Origin: JBPCRW01 sp050996405
Lineage (GTDB): Bacteria > Acidobacteriota > Blastocatellia > Pyrinomonadales > Pyrinomonadaceae
Assembly (NCBI GenBank): GCA_050996405.1
Contig: JBPCRW010000079.1
Span: forward strand, 1-49,233
Length of the DNA: 49,233 nt
Reading direction: 5' to 3'
The notes beneath the pieces were generated by a model. It had not been told where the DNA came from and made no database searches. It saw nothing but the letters and a program-made list of their open reading frames with translations. Of the stretch, positions 25,488 to 34,551 are shown in pieces; the first letter of the stretch is position 1; each line of letters opens with the position of its first letter. A program made the position numbers and the translations under genes.

Positions 25488-25740
25488 TTATCGTATGTCT
25501 TTGCGCTTTAGCTTGAATTTACCTCGGTTTTTTGGCACTGCGGGTTTGCTGCTATGCATTCTTTTTATCGCTTCAAATTTGTGGTTGTCGCTTGGATGAG
25601 CGTATCTCAATTACCATTCGTAGGCTTGAATGCCAGAGCGATCGAAGCAGAGGTTAATAAATCGCCGCTTTCAATAAACCTCGCGGCAGATTGTGTGGCG
25701 AAACGAATAAATGGCGCAAGTGCCGGAAGTTCACGTTCGG
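25488..25740 (-). pseudogene. Degenerate integrase (tyrosine recombinase), C-terminal part
   Basis: Read on the minus strand, the HxxR block is still visible (FRHLRHLFVS), followed by a stop codon and then LWHSSLRMV. One frameshift later comes LRYAHPSDNHKFEAIKRM and a basic tail ending at 25488. These are the HxxR, GHSSLxMT and RYAHLSxEH motifs of phage-type integrases in order. A stop and a frameshift make it inactive. It ends about 80 bases from tRNA-Cys, a typical integration site. No start or N-terminal half was found. Confidence 0.7.
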
Positions 25741-25795
25741 TTATCCGAATCAATTTTGCCGCGAGACAAAGTTCCATAATGCGAATTATTGAACT

Positions 25796-26226
25796 TCACA
25801 ACTCTTGAAAAGGAGAAAAACAAAGTTTTTGTCTTTCCAAATTGCGATTCGACAAAAAGTATTTAATCGCTCCTTGATGATTCACACCGGTCTTTGAAAA
25901 TGAAAGCGTCTTTCGCACAAGTCGTGAAACTCATTGTCTTAAAACACAATTAAAACCTTCAATCAAAGAAGTTTGCCCGCTTTGCTGACCGCGCGCCGTG
26001 TGTTGTCCGGCGGGAATTGCCGCCGCATAAGCATTACATCGGTCAGTCATCACAAGCCCCTGTTTCCATACTTCAACCGGAACTTGCCGTCACCAGACGG
26101 CAGCACTTTCTTCGCTTCTATCGCCGATATAAACAGCCGCGATTTGATAAGTCGCGCGTTCAATCAATAGCCAAATCCACCGCTTGTTTTCTTTTTTGCC
26201 GGCAAATGACCACAGGTGATTCACAT
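25796..26226 (-). pseudogene. IS1-family transposase remnant
   Basis: The minus strand reads HLWSFAGKKENKRWIWLLIE, ERATYQIAAVYIGDRSEESA, MTDRCNAYAAAIPAGQHTA, then ending VSRLVRKTLSFSK and NHQGAIKYFL. This is the IS1 InsB catalytic domain. Two in-frame TGA codons interrupt it, one after SEESAAVW and one in LRQ-stop-VSRLV where Arg is usual. The zinc-finger N-terminal half is not recognisable. Between 26227 and 26385 I see no gene. Confidence 0.75.
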
Positions 26227-26385
26227 TTTACGCGCGAGCTTTGACGAACACGGAATATACTGATTTAGTCTTTGCAATTCTAATCTTCAGAAGATTCAAT
26301 CTCGGCAAACAATTTTAAATTCGGCTTTGCGCGAATCCGGTTAGCTTCAAAATTTCAAAAAGTGTTAAAGTAATTCTATTCTTCT

Positions 26386-27024
26386 ATGGAATTAACACTT
26401 GCCGTCACAGGCGCGTCAGGCACAATCTATGCACGTCAAACGCTGCGGCTTTTGGCGGAAAGCGGAAAGGTCGAGCGGATAAATCTGGTCATGTCCGAAA
26501 CTGCGGCGACAGTCGCGCAGGTTGAAATGAACGTTAATTTGCGCGATGCGACCGTGCGGAAAATTAACGGGTGGCTCGGACTGGAAAAAGATTCAAAACT
26601 GATTCGCCTCTGGCGGCTCGACAATCTGGCGGCGAAACCTTCGTCGGGTTCATACAGGCAAGCCGGAATGATTATCGTGCCGTGTTCGGCGGCGACGCTC
26701 GGCGCGATTGCCTGCGGCGCGGGAACAAATTTGATTCACCGCGCGGCGGACGTGACTTTAAAAGAAGGCAGAAAACTCGTTCTTGTGCCGCGCGAAACTC
26801 CGCTGAACGCGATTCACCTGGAAAATATGCTGAAACTGGCGCGCGTCGGCGCGACCGTTTTGCCCGCTAGTCCGGCGTTTTATCATCGCCCGAAAACGAT
26901 TGACGAAATGGTCGAACATCTCTGCTACCGCATTTTAGACCAGTTTGACATTCCGCATTCGCGCAAAACTCAATGGACGGGCGATGAGGTGGATGAGGTG
27001 AAGGAAGCGATGAACGCCGAATGA
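26386..27024 (+). CDS. ubiX: UbiX-type flavin prenyltransferase
   Basis: A 212-residue flavoprotein that prenylates FMN for UbiD-type decarboxylases. Marks: LAVTGASGTIYARQTLRLL (1-22 region, FMN loop), VMSETA, IIVPCSAATLGAIACGAG, RKLVLVPRETPLNAIHLENM and LPASPAFYHRP. With mqnD 840 bases downstream, it probably serves the late decarboxylation of the futalosine pathway (a MqnM-like role). An 8-bp inverted repeat (26361-26368 and 26392-26399) encloses the start codon. Confidence 0.93.
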   Translation: MELTLAVTGASGTIYARQTLRLLAESGKVERINLVMSETAATVAQVEMNVNLRDATVRKINGWLGLEKDSKLIRLWRLDNLAAKPSSGSYRQAGMIIVPCSAATLGAIACGAGTNLIHRAADVTLKEGRKLVLVPRETPLNAIHLENMLKLARVGATVLPASPAFYHRPKTIDEMVEHLCYRILDQFDIPHSRKTQWTGDEVDEVKEAMNAE

Positions 27025-27060
27025 TGAACGCTGAATCGTTTTTACTAATCATTCGGCGTT
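27013..27060 (+). terminator. Hairpin terminator after ubiX
   Basis: AACGCCGAATGAT (27013-27025) pairs exactly with 27048-27060; the ubiX stop codon lies in the left arm. There is T-richness only in the loop and just after the stem. Confidence 0.6.
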
Positions 27061-27097
27061 TCCTTCCAGCCTGTTTGATTTTTCTCTGTAGAAATTT

Positions 27098-27853
27098 ATG
27101 ATGAACAGCACCGAAAGATTTTCAAACCGCGTCGAAAATTACGTTAAATATCGTCCGGGTTATCCGCCGGAAATTTTACGCCTTTTCCGCAATGAAATGA
27201 ATTTGCAGCCGTCTTCCTTAATTGCCGACATCGGTTCGGGAACGGGAATTTCCGCAAAGATTTTTCTCGAAAACGGAAATCCGGTGTTCGGCGTTGAGCC
27301 AAACGAAGCGATGCGAAACGCGGCGGAAAAAATTTTGCGCGGGTTTCCGAATTTTAAGAGCGTCGGCGGAACATCGGAAAATACGACATTAGAAAATAAC
27401 TCGATTGATTTTGTCGTTTCCGCGCAGGCGTTTCATTGGTTTAATCCGAAACCTTCGCGCGCAGAATTTAAACGCATTTTGAAGGGAAAGGGATTTGTCG
27501 CTTTGATGTGGAACGAGCGGCAGTTTGATTCGACCGAATTTCTGTGCGGTTACGAAAAACTTCTGCGCCGGTTTGCGACCGATTACCACGAAGTTCGCCA
27601 CGAAAATATTTCCAGAGAAATTATCGGCGACTTTTTTCAGACCGATTTTCGACAGGCGACTTTTCAAATGTCGCAAGAGTTCGATTACGCGGGTTTAGAA
27701 GGCAGATTGCTTTCGTCTTCTTACACTCCGACGGCGGAGAATTCTCTTTTCGAGCCGATGATTAAAGAGCTAAAACGCCTTTTTACTAAGTATCAAAAAG
27801 ACGATAAAATACATATTTTCTACGACACGAATATCTATTACGGACAAATTTAA
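27098..27853 (+). CDS. Class I SAM-dependent methyltransferase
   Basis: A 251-residue methyltransferase of the Methyltransf_11 type. The SAM-binding motif I is IADIGSGTGISAKIF (about 43-57), motif II is VFGVEPNEAM, and the family trait AQAFHWFNP is at about 110-118. The substrate is unknown. Its location between ubiX and mqnD raises the possibility of a quinone methylation role, but the sequence does not resemble UbiE closely enough to claim it. A second ATG at 27101 is an equal start. Confidence 0.85.
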   Translation: MMNSTERFSNRVENYVKYRPGYPPEILRLFRNEMNLQPSSLIADIGSGTGISAKIFLENGNPVFGVEPNEAMRNAAEKILRGFPNFKSVGGTSENTTLENNSIDFVVSAQAFHWFNPKPSRAEFKRILKGKGFVALMWNERQFDSTEFLCGYEKLLRRFATDYHEVRHENISREIIGDFFQTDFRQATFQMSQEFDYAGLEGRLLSSSYTPTAENSLFEPMIKELKRLFTKYQKDDKIHIFYDTNIYYGQI

Positions 27854-27866
27854 AAGCAACATTTTT

Positions 27867-28715
27867 ATGAAATCAGCTACGGAAACCAGAACAATCACAG
27901 TCGCGCATTCGCCCGATTCGGACGATGCATTTATGTTTTACGGCTTGGCGACCAGCAAAATCGACACGGGAAATTTAAAGTTTAAACACACGCTGAAAGA
28001 CATTCAGATGCTGAACGAAGACGCGCGACGCGGCGTGTATGACGTGACGGCAATCAGTTTTCACGCTTACGCCTACATTTCCGACAAATACGCGCTGCTG
28101 CCGCACGGCGCGAGCATCGGCGACAAATACGGTCCGATTCTCGTCTCGCGCGAGCCGCGCAAACCCGAAGAAATTTCAAAAATGAAAATCGCCGTGCCGG
28201 GCGAATTGACAAGCGCGTTTCTCGCCCTGCGAATTTATAATCAGGATTTTGAATACAAGGTTGTGCCGTTCGACAAAATTATTGATTCGGTGCAGAAAGG
28301 CGAGACGGACGCGGGACTCCTGATTCACGAAGGACAGCTTTTCTACAAACAACTCGGACTCGACAAAATTCTCGATTTGGGCGAGTGGTGGTTTGAAAAA
28401 ACCGGCTTGCCGCTGCCAATGGGCGGCAACGCCATTCGTCGTGATTTAGGCGGGAATTTAATGCGCGAAGTTTCAAAATTCCTGCGCGAAAGCATTCAAT
28501 ATTCGCTCGACAATCGTGAAGACGCGCTGGCTTACGCGATGCAGTTCGCGCGCGATATGCAGCCGGAACTTGCCGACCGTTTTGTGGCGATGTGGGTCAA
28601 CGAACTAACGCTCGATTACGGCGAGCGCGGAAAAGAAGGAGTTCGCCGACTGCTCGACGAAGGCTACGAAAAAGGCATTATTCCAAACAAAGTCGAAGTA
28701 GAATTTACCGAATAA
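27867..28715 (+). CDS. mqnD: 1,4-dihydroxy-6-naphthoate synthase
   Basis: MqnD converts cyclic dehypoxanthine futalosine to 1,4-dihydroxy-6-naphthoate in menaquinone synthesis. The 282-residue protein has AHSPDSDDAFMFYGLA, TAISFHAYAYISDKYALLPHG, LLIHEGQLFYKQLGL and GLPLPMGGNAIRRDLG, the family's fingerprints of its periplasmic-binding-like fold. It begins 13 bases after the methyltransferase gene. Confidence 0.95.
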   Translation: MKSATETRTITVAHSPDSDDAFMFYGLATSKIDTGNLKFKHTLKDIQMLNEDARRGVYDVTAISFHAYAYISDKYALLPHGASIGDKYGPILVSREPRKPEEISKMKIAVPGELTSAFLALRIYNQDFEYKVVPFDKIIDSVQKGETDAGLLIHEGQLFYKQLGLDKILDLGEWWFEKTGLPLPMGGNAIRRDLGGNLMREVSKFLRESIQYSLDNREDALAYAMQFARDMQPELADRFVAMWVNELTLDYGERGKEGVRRLLDEGYEKGIIPNKVEVEFTE

Positions 28716-28857
28716 ATTTCAGAACGGTTAAATGCTTTCAAAAAGTTTTTCTGTTTTTCTTTCGATTTAAAGTTTTTCCTGTCGAGAAGATAAAAGATTG
28801 TCAACTTTTTTTCTTTCGCCGGCATCTATATTTTATCTTTGCAGCAGAATCACAGGT

Positions 28858-29670
28858 ATGAGAAACAGCAAATTTTTTCTAATTTTTTCATTTATTTTAA
28901 TTTTTTGCGCCGTGCCGGTTTTCGCGCAGGAAAATCCGATTGTCAAAACCGATTTAAGCCAGGCGGAAATCAACCGCATTGTCAAAAATTTTACGACCAA
29001 AGAAGGCGAATTCCGCGAATCTTTGAAAGATTATGTTTTTAACCGGAGCGCGGTCATTCAAACCATTGGCTTCGGCGGGCAGGTATCCGGCGAATATCGC
29101 CGCGATTCGTTTATGACGCTCTCGCCCGAAGGCGTTCGATTTGAAAAAATTCTTTTCGCGCCCGTTCCGACGCTGGTCGATTTAAATTTTACGCCGCAGG
29201 ATTTAGAGGATTTGGGCGGAGTCAATCAGTTCGCGCTCGACCCGTCGGTGGCGAATCTTTATAATTTTAACTACGTCGGCAAACAGAAAATTGACGAGCT
29301 TAATTTATACGTTTTCGACGTTTCGCCGAAAATAATTCCCGACCCGAAAAAGACCAAACAGCGATTTTTTACGGGCAGAATCTGGGTTGACGACCGCGAT
29401 TTGCAAATCGTCAAATCAAAAGGCAAAGCGATTCCCGAAGACAAGAATAATAAATATCCGGTCGTCGAAACGTGGCGCGAAAACGTCGACGGAAAATACT
29501 GGTTTCCGTCTTATTCCAGTTCTGACGACGAGCTGGTTTTTGGCAGCGGGCAGGTTGTAAAACTCAGGATGCGCGTCAAATATACCGATTACAAACAAGG
29601 TCGGTCGGAAGTCAGAGTTTTGGACGACGATACGGCGGCGCAGCCCGCTCCGACACCGAAAAAACCGTAG
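28858..29670 (+). CDS. Periplasmic LolA/outer-membrane lipoprotein-sorting-like protein
   Basis: About 270 residues from ATG 28858. A signal peptide covers the first 23 residues (FLIFSFILIFCAVPVFAQ). The rest resembles the LolA-like fold of lipoprotein-sorting proteins (KEGEFRESLKDYVFNRS, GEYRRDSFMTLSPEG, KRRFFTG-like RFFTGRIWVDDRDLQIVKSKG, KYWFPSYSSSDDELVFG). It may carry a lipidic ligand in the periplasm. Terminated by a hairpin shared with plsC. Confidence 0.7.
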   Translation: MRNSKFFLIFSFILIFCAVPVFAQENPIVKTDLSQAEINRIVKNFTTKEGEFRESLKDYVFNRSAVIQTIGFGGQVSGEYRRDSFMTLSPEGVRFEKILFAPVPTLVDLNFTPQDLEDLGGVNQFALDPSVANLYNFNYVGKQKIDELNLYVFDVSPKIIPDPKKTKQRFFTGRIWVDDRDLQIVKSKGKAIPEDKNNKYPVVETWRENVDGKYWFPSYSSSDDELVFGSGQVVKLRMRVKYTDYKQGRSEVRVLDDDTAAQPAPTPKKP

Positions 29671-29689
29671 TCGCTTGAAAAAATAACTG

Positions 29690-29724
29690 AAAAAAGGAGA
29701 ATCAATTTTCGATTCTTCTTTTTT
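29690..29724. terminator. Bidirectional terminator between convergent genes
   Basis: AAAAAAGGAGAATC (29690-29703) pairs with GATTCTTCTTTTTT (29711-29724) with one G-T pair and a 7-base loop. It has a T run on both strands and abuts the plsC stop. Confidence 0.8.
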
Positions 29725-30514
29725 ATTCTTTCGCTAATTCTCCGGCGATTTTGCCGCGTGTGTTTTCCAGCAAATTCATCAAATCATTTTCCGACAATCC
29801 TTTTGTTTCAATGGCGGGAAGCAAAACCATTTCAATCGTTCCCGGAAAAGCGAGTCCGCTTTTTTTGCCCATCATCGAATCGGTGTTTTTGATGGCGACC
29901 GGAACAATCGGCGTATTGGTTTGCATTGCCAGATGAAACGCGCCTTTTTTAAACGGCAAAAGCTCGCCTGGCATCGCGCGCGTGCCTTCGGCAAAAACGC
30001 CGAACGAATAATTGTTTTCTAAAACTTCCCTCGCCTTTTTCATTGACCGCAAAGCCAGTTCGGGATTCGTACGGTCAATCGCAATAATGTTGACAAAACT
30101 CATTCCCTGACCTAAAACCGGAACTTTCAACAATTCTTTTTTCGCCACTAATTCGATTCTGCGCCCCGTGAAAGCGAACAGCGTCGCTGTGTCGAGATAC
30201 GAGCGGTGATTCGAGACGAAAATATAATTTTTGCGCGCGTCGAGATTTTCCGAGCCTTTGACTTCGACTTTCGCGCCGCACGCTTTGAGCCAGATTTTCG
30301 CGCCCCACAAACACAGAGGATAAAGCCACGCGCGGCGATTGATAGTCCATAAAAAAACCAGCGCGGGCGCGGCAAGGAATAAAAGCAGAAATGCCGCCGC
30401 CGTCCAGCCCCACCAGTAGCGAAGTTTGCCGACAAGCAGAGATTTGCTAGACTCTTTGACGGGAAACGTCAATTTCTCGTTTCGTTCAATCGCTTCTAAA
30501 GGAAGGTTTTGCAT
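29723..30514 (-). CDS. plsC: 1-acyl-sn-glycerol-3-phosphate acyltransferase
   Basis: PlsC makes phosphatidic acid at the membrane. The protein is 263 residues from ATG 30514. A hydrophobic segment (WTAAAFLLLFLAAPALVFLW) at about 40-60 anchors it. The catalytic HX4D motif is NHRSYLDT, and the substrate motif is FAEGTRAMPG. The gene is divergent from the M14 peptidase gene, whose GTG lies one base away and whose ribosome site lies inside plsC codons. Confidence 0.9.
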   Translation of the reverse strand: MQNLPLEAIERNEKLTFPVKESSKSLLVGKLRYWWGWTAAAFLLLFLAAPALVFLWTINRRAWLYPLCLWGAKIWLKACGAKVEVKGSENLDARKNYIFVSNHRSYLDTATLFAFTGRRIELVAKKELLKVPVLGQGMSFVNIIAIDRTNPELALRSMKKAREVLENNYSFGVFAEGTRAMPGELLPFKKGAFHLAMQTNTPIVPVAIKNTDSMMGKKSGLAFPGTIEMVLLPAIETKGLSENDLMNLLENTRGKIAGELAKE

Positions 30515-30515
30515 C

Positions 30516-32936
30516 GTGATTAGTTTAAAATTCAAAGTCCAAAGTCCAAAGTCGATTGTCAAATTTTTTGGTTTTAGTCTTATTTTTTTCTTTGCTGCTT
30601 ACTGCTCGCTGCTTACCGCTTACTCCCAGATTCCGTCGCCGAAATCAGTTCTTGGTTTTCAGCCGACCGACGATAAAACTATCGCCGATTGGTCGCAGAT
30701 TGTAAATTATTTTCAAAAACTGGATGCGGCGAGCGACAAAATCAAAGTTCAGGAAATCGGCAGAACGACGCTCGGCAAACCTTTGATTGTCGCTTTTATT
30801 TCGTCGGCGGAAAACATCAAAAATCTCGACAAATATAAACAGATAAATCAGAAACTGGCGAATCCGCAGACGATTAAAAATCAGACGGAAGCCGAAAATT
30901 TAATCCGGCAAGGCAAGACGATTATTTCGATTTCCTGCTCGATTCATTCGACGGAAATCGTCGCCTCGCAAATGTCTCTGAATCTCGCTTACGAACTCGC
31001 AACGGCGACGGATGAAGACACCAAAGAAATTTTACAAAACACGATTTTGATTTTAATTCCGTCGTCAAATCCTGACGGAATTGATATTGTCGCAAACTGG
31101 TATCGCAAAACTCTAAACACGAAATCCGAAGGCGCTTCGCCGCCCGAACTTTATCATTATTACGCCGGACACGACGACAACCGCGACTGGTTTATGATGA
31201 ATTTGAAGGAAACCCAGTCGATTACAAAACTTTTCTGGCAGGAATGGTTTCCCGAAATCGTTTATGACGTTCACCAGCAGGGGCAGACGGCTTCGCGCTT
31301 TATCATTCCGCCGTTTTTCGACCCGCCGAATCCGCGTGTCGCGCCATCAATTTTGCGCGAAGTCGGACTTATCGGCTACAAAATGGCGGCGGATTTAGAG
31401 GCGGAAAACATTGCCGGAGTTGCGACAAATTCGACTTACGATACCTGGTGGCACGGCGGTTTTCGCTCCGCGCCGTATTTTCATAATTCAATCGGAATTT
31501 TATCCGAAGCGGCAAGTGCGAATCTGATGTCGCCCATCACCGTTTCGGTCGAAGATTTGCGAAAAAATCGAGGCGTGCGCGGGCTTTCAAACTTGCTCGA
31601 AACTGCAACAAATTATCCGGACCCGTGGCGCGGCGGCGCGTGGCATCCGCGAGATATTGCGCGAATCGAAACGATTGCTTCACGCGGACTTTTAGAAATG
31701 GGCGCGAAATTCCGCGAAAGATATTTGCGGAATTTTTACGATTTAGGCAAAGCAAATCTCACAAGAAAAGAAGATGAGCCGCAGGCTTTTGTCGTCACCG
31801 CCGGACAGCCAAACGCCGAAACCGTTTCGCGTTTTTTGGAAATTTTGATGTGGCAGGGCATCGAAGTTTATCAAATGACGCGCGAAGGATATTTTGCTAT
31901 GGACGCTGAAAAACGCGGCGATTTTCACGAAATGCCTTTGGGAAGTTTTTTGATTTTCGTCAATCAGGCGCAGAAAAATAATGTCTTGAGTTTGTTTGAA
32001 AAACAGGTTTATCCGAACCGGATTAACGCCAACGGCGAGGCGGAAGTTCCCTACGATGTCGCGGGCTGGACGCTGCCTTTGCAGATGGGCGTTGATTATG
32101 ATGCGGTTTGGAATATCAAGGACTTGCCGAAATTTCAAAGCACTCTGAAGCGCGTCGAAAATATCAACACGGCGCGAGGCATTTTGAATCTTTTGCCAAA
32201 TAAAGAATCGTTTGCGAAAATTCCGAATCCTTTGAAAACAAACCCGAAAATCGGATTGTATAAAAGTTTTACGGCTTCGATGGACGAAGGATGGACGCGC
32301 TTTGTTTTCGACACTTTTCAGATTCCTTTTACATCCGTTTCCGACGCGGATTTTCGCAGCAATAATTTAAATTACGACACGATAATTTTGCCCGCCGACA
32401 GCGAAAATTCAATCGTCAAAGGCTTGAGCGCGGAACGTTATCCGCCGGAATACGCGGGCGGAATTACTGAACAGGGCGTTGAAAATTTGAAGAAATACGT
32501 CGAATCGGGCGGGAAATTAATTTGCTTTGACGAAAGCTGCGGAATGATTATCAAACGATTTAATTTGCCGATGAAAAATGTTTTAAGCGGCTTGAAACGC
32601 AGCGAATTTTACGACCCGGGTTCGGTTGTAAAATGAGAAGTTGATACGAAAAACGCGCTCGCAAAAGGTTTAAAAGCAGAAACGCCCGCCTATTTTACCA
32701 ACAGTTCGGCATTTGAAATCGCGGACGACAACAAAGTGAAAACCATCGCCATTTACGCCGCGAAAGATTCGCTCCTTTCGGGCTGGACGGTTGGCGAAAA
32801 ATATATGGACGGCAAAACCGCGCTTGCCGAAACAAATTACGGCAAAGGAGAAATAATTTTGTTTGCGTTTCGCCCGCAGCATCGAGGGCAATCGTGGGCG
32901 ACTTTTCCGTTTATTTTTAACGCGCTGGAAAAATAA
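30516..32936 (+). pseudogene. M14-type zinc carboxypeptidase with one in-frame TGA
   Basis: A secreted zinc peptidase. The start is GTG 30516 with a good GGAAGG site at 30501; it opens a signal peptide (SIVKFFGFSLIFFFAAYC). The M14 zinc motif is HSTE in CSIHSTEIVAS, the substrate Arg/Asn region is PSSNPDGID, the third zinc ligand is in YDVHQQGQ, and the catalytic Glu is in GILSEAAS. The frame stops at TGA 32634 after SVVK and then continues in the same frame with EVDTKNALAKGL, LLSGWTVGEKYMDGK and IILFAFRPQHRGQ to TAA 32934. This C-terminal block is normal in the family. The product is 706 residues without it and would be 806 codons with it. Confidence 0.8.
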
Positions 32937-32995
32937 GGCTGGAGACGAGACCGGGAAATAAACTTGCTAAACCACGTTTTACTTAAAATTTACGG

Positions 32996-33583
32996 TCACA
33001 TCAGAAATATTCTGACAATCAAAATTCGTATGAAACTAAGCAAAATCAGAACAATCATTCCCGAAATATCGAACATTCCAACCGGCGGAATCAGACGTTG
33101 AAAAGGTAATAAAATCGGGTCTGTCACGCGCCGCGCGAATCCGAGAAAAGTGCTGCGCGAAAAGACAAACCAAGACGAAAGAAAGCGTATAAAAACCAGC
33201 AGAATGTAAATGCTCAACGCGGCATAGAGCAGAAAGCCAATGATTCTTTTAATGTCTCCGGTCACCAATCCGGTCGTTAGCCCGTCAATTATAAAAAACG
33301 CGCTTCCGATTATTTCCAAACCAAAATATGTAAAAAGCGCGGCGACGAGAATCGTAATCAACGGCGCAAATCGCGGGTCAACGCGAAACCGCGCCAGCAG
33401 ATTTGCCGCCGGATAAACTATTCGCTCGCTCGATTTTCTTATCTTAAACGCAAACCTGCCGACTGTGCCGAACGGATTCGGGTCGGCATAACTGAAAATC
33501 AAGCGAAGCAGCAAAACTCCCGTCAGCAGAGCCAGCGCGATAAGCGCGATAAGTTGAACGTAGCCGTAAATTATTCCGAACAT
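32996..33583 (-). CDS. yggT: YggT-family membrane protein, two-domain form
   Basis: A 195-residue integral membrane protein with four or more hydrophobic segments and two YggT-type repeats. The signature residues are seen as RLIFSYADPNPFG and FRIVYPA-like SSERIVYPAANLLARFRVDP in the first repeat and RFLSSWFVF and FARRVTDPILLPFQRLIPPVGMFDISGM in the second. Function is unclear; it is linked to osmotic and envelope processes. It follows yggS, a conserved pairing. Confidence 0.88.
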   Translation of the reverse strand: MFGIIYGYVQLIALIALALLTGVLLLRLIFSYADPNPFGTVGRFAFKIRKSSERIVYPAANLLARFRVDPRFAPLITILVAALFTYFGLEIIGSAFFIIDGLTTGLVTGDIKRIIGFLLYAALSIYILLVFIRFLSSWFVFSRSTFLGFARRVTDPILLPFQRLIPPVGMFDISGMIVLILLSFIRILIVRIFLM

Positions 33584-33644
33584 ATTTTTATAAATCGTCA
33601 ATCGTCAATGATAACTCGTAGATATAATTTTGAATTTTGAATTC

Positions 33645-34331
33645 TCACTTGTCATATTCTCTCGCGCCGAAAATCGCCGTGCCGACTCTGACCAGCGTCG
33701 CGCCTTCTTCGATTGCCGCCTCGAAATCGTGGCTCATTCCCATTGAAAGCTCGCCGCGCGGCAAAAATTCGTCGCGCAGTTCGCGCAATTTTTTGAAAAA
33801 CGGTCGCGCTTTTTCCGAGTCTTCAAAATACGGCGGCAGTGTCATCAAACCGTCTAATTTCAGATGCCGAAAATCAGAACATTTTTCAATCAATCGCGGC
33901 AAACTTTTTTCATCGATTCCGGCTTTTGTCATTTCGTGTCCTAAATCGACTTGAATCAAAACCGAAAGTTTTTCGCGCCCGTCTTCAATACAAATACGTT
34001 CTAATCTTTCGGCAAGTTCAATCGAATCAAGCGTGTGAATCACATCAAAAAGCTGCGCGGCTCGTCGCGCTTTATTCGATTGCAAATGTCCGATAAGATG
34101 CCATTCCAGATTTTCCCGCCCAAGTTCCGCGATTTTCGATTCGGCTTCACGCACTTTATTTTCGCCGAAAATTTTCATTCCCGCTTCAATCGCTTCGCGC
34201 AAAACTTCGACCGGATGAGTTTTGCCGACGGCAATTAATTTTATTTCATACGGGTTTCTACCGGCGCGGTTTGCCGCCGCTTCAATTCGTTTTTTTACGT
34301 CAGCCAAATTCTCGCGCAAATTATTTTGCAT
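33645..34331 (-). CDS. yggS: PLP homeostasis protein (YggS/PLPBP)
   Basis: A 228-residue PLP-binding protein that controls free pyridoxal phosphate. Starts at ATG 34331 (MQNNLRENLADVKKR). Marks are IKLIAVGKTHPVEVLREAI with the PLP lysine, FGENKVREAESKI, WHLIGHLQSNKARRA, and the phosphate-binding end LSMGMSHDFEAAIEEGATLVRVGTAIFG. A longer frame upstream overlaps tRNA-Leu and is not used. Confidence 0.93.
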   Translation of the reverse strand: MQNNLRENLADVKKRIEAAANRAGRNPYEIKLIAVGKTHPVEVLREAIEAGMKIFGENKVREAESKIAELGRENLEWHLIGHLQSNKARRAAQLFDVIHTLDSIELAERLERICIEDGREKLSVLIQVDLGHEMTKAGIDEKSLPRLIEKCSDFRHLKLDGLMTLPPYFEDSEKARPFFKKLRELRDEFLPRGELSMGMSHDFEAAIEEGATLVRVGTAIFGAREYDK

Positions 34332-34404
34332 GATTTTAATATAACAAATCCGCGCGCCGTTCTTGAACTTCCCGCGCAAAATTCGTATCATCAATTTTCC
34401 TGCT

Positions 34405-34491
34405 GCGGACGTGGCGGAACTGGTAGACGCGCAGGTCTCAGAAGCCTGTGGGAGCAATCTCGTGGAAGTTCGATTCTTCTCGTCCGCACCA
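34405..34491 (+). tRNA. tRNA-Leu (CAG)
   Basis: An 87-base tRNA with the long variable arm typical of Leu and encoded CCA. The acceptor GCGGACG pairs with CGTCCGC; the anticodon loop CTCAGAA carries CAG at 34439-34441; the T arm has TTCGATT. Confidence 0.96.
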
Positions 34492-34500
34492 ATTTTAGAG

Positions 34501-34540
34501 ATGAAATTTGAGGGATGAGGGATAAAAATTCGTCATCCCT
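34501..34540 (+). terminator. Hairpin after tRNA-Leu, copy of the tRNA-linked repeat
   Basis: AGGGATGA (34511-34518) pairs with TCATCCCT (34533-34540). It begins with ATGAAATTTGAGGGATGAG, which differs by one base from the copy after tRNA-Gly at 25268. Confidence 0.6.
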
Positions 34541-34551
34541 TTCGTTTTCCG

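Noticed and set aside
25554..25808. An 84-codon plus-strand frame
   Set aside because: The opposite strand here carries clear integrase motifs, so this frame is their shadow.
30534..30554. Triple AAAGTC(C/G) heptamer repeat
   Set aside because: It lies in signal-peptide codons of the peptidase and keeps the frame; no further meaning seen.
32634..32636. TGA in the peptidase read as selenocysteine or as a sense codon genome-wide
   Set aside because: Other genes here (rsmG, DUF1385, the methyltransferase) end normally at TGA, no SECIS-like context was recognised, and the IS1 remnant's TGAs are simple decay.
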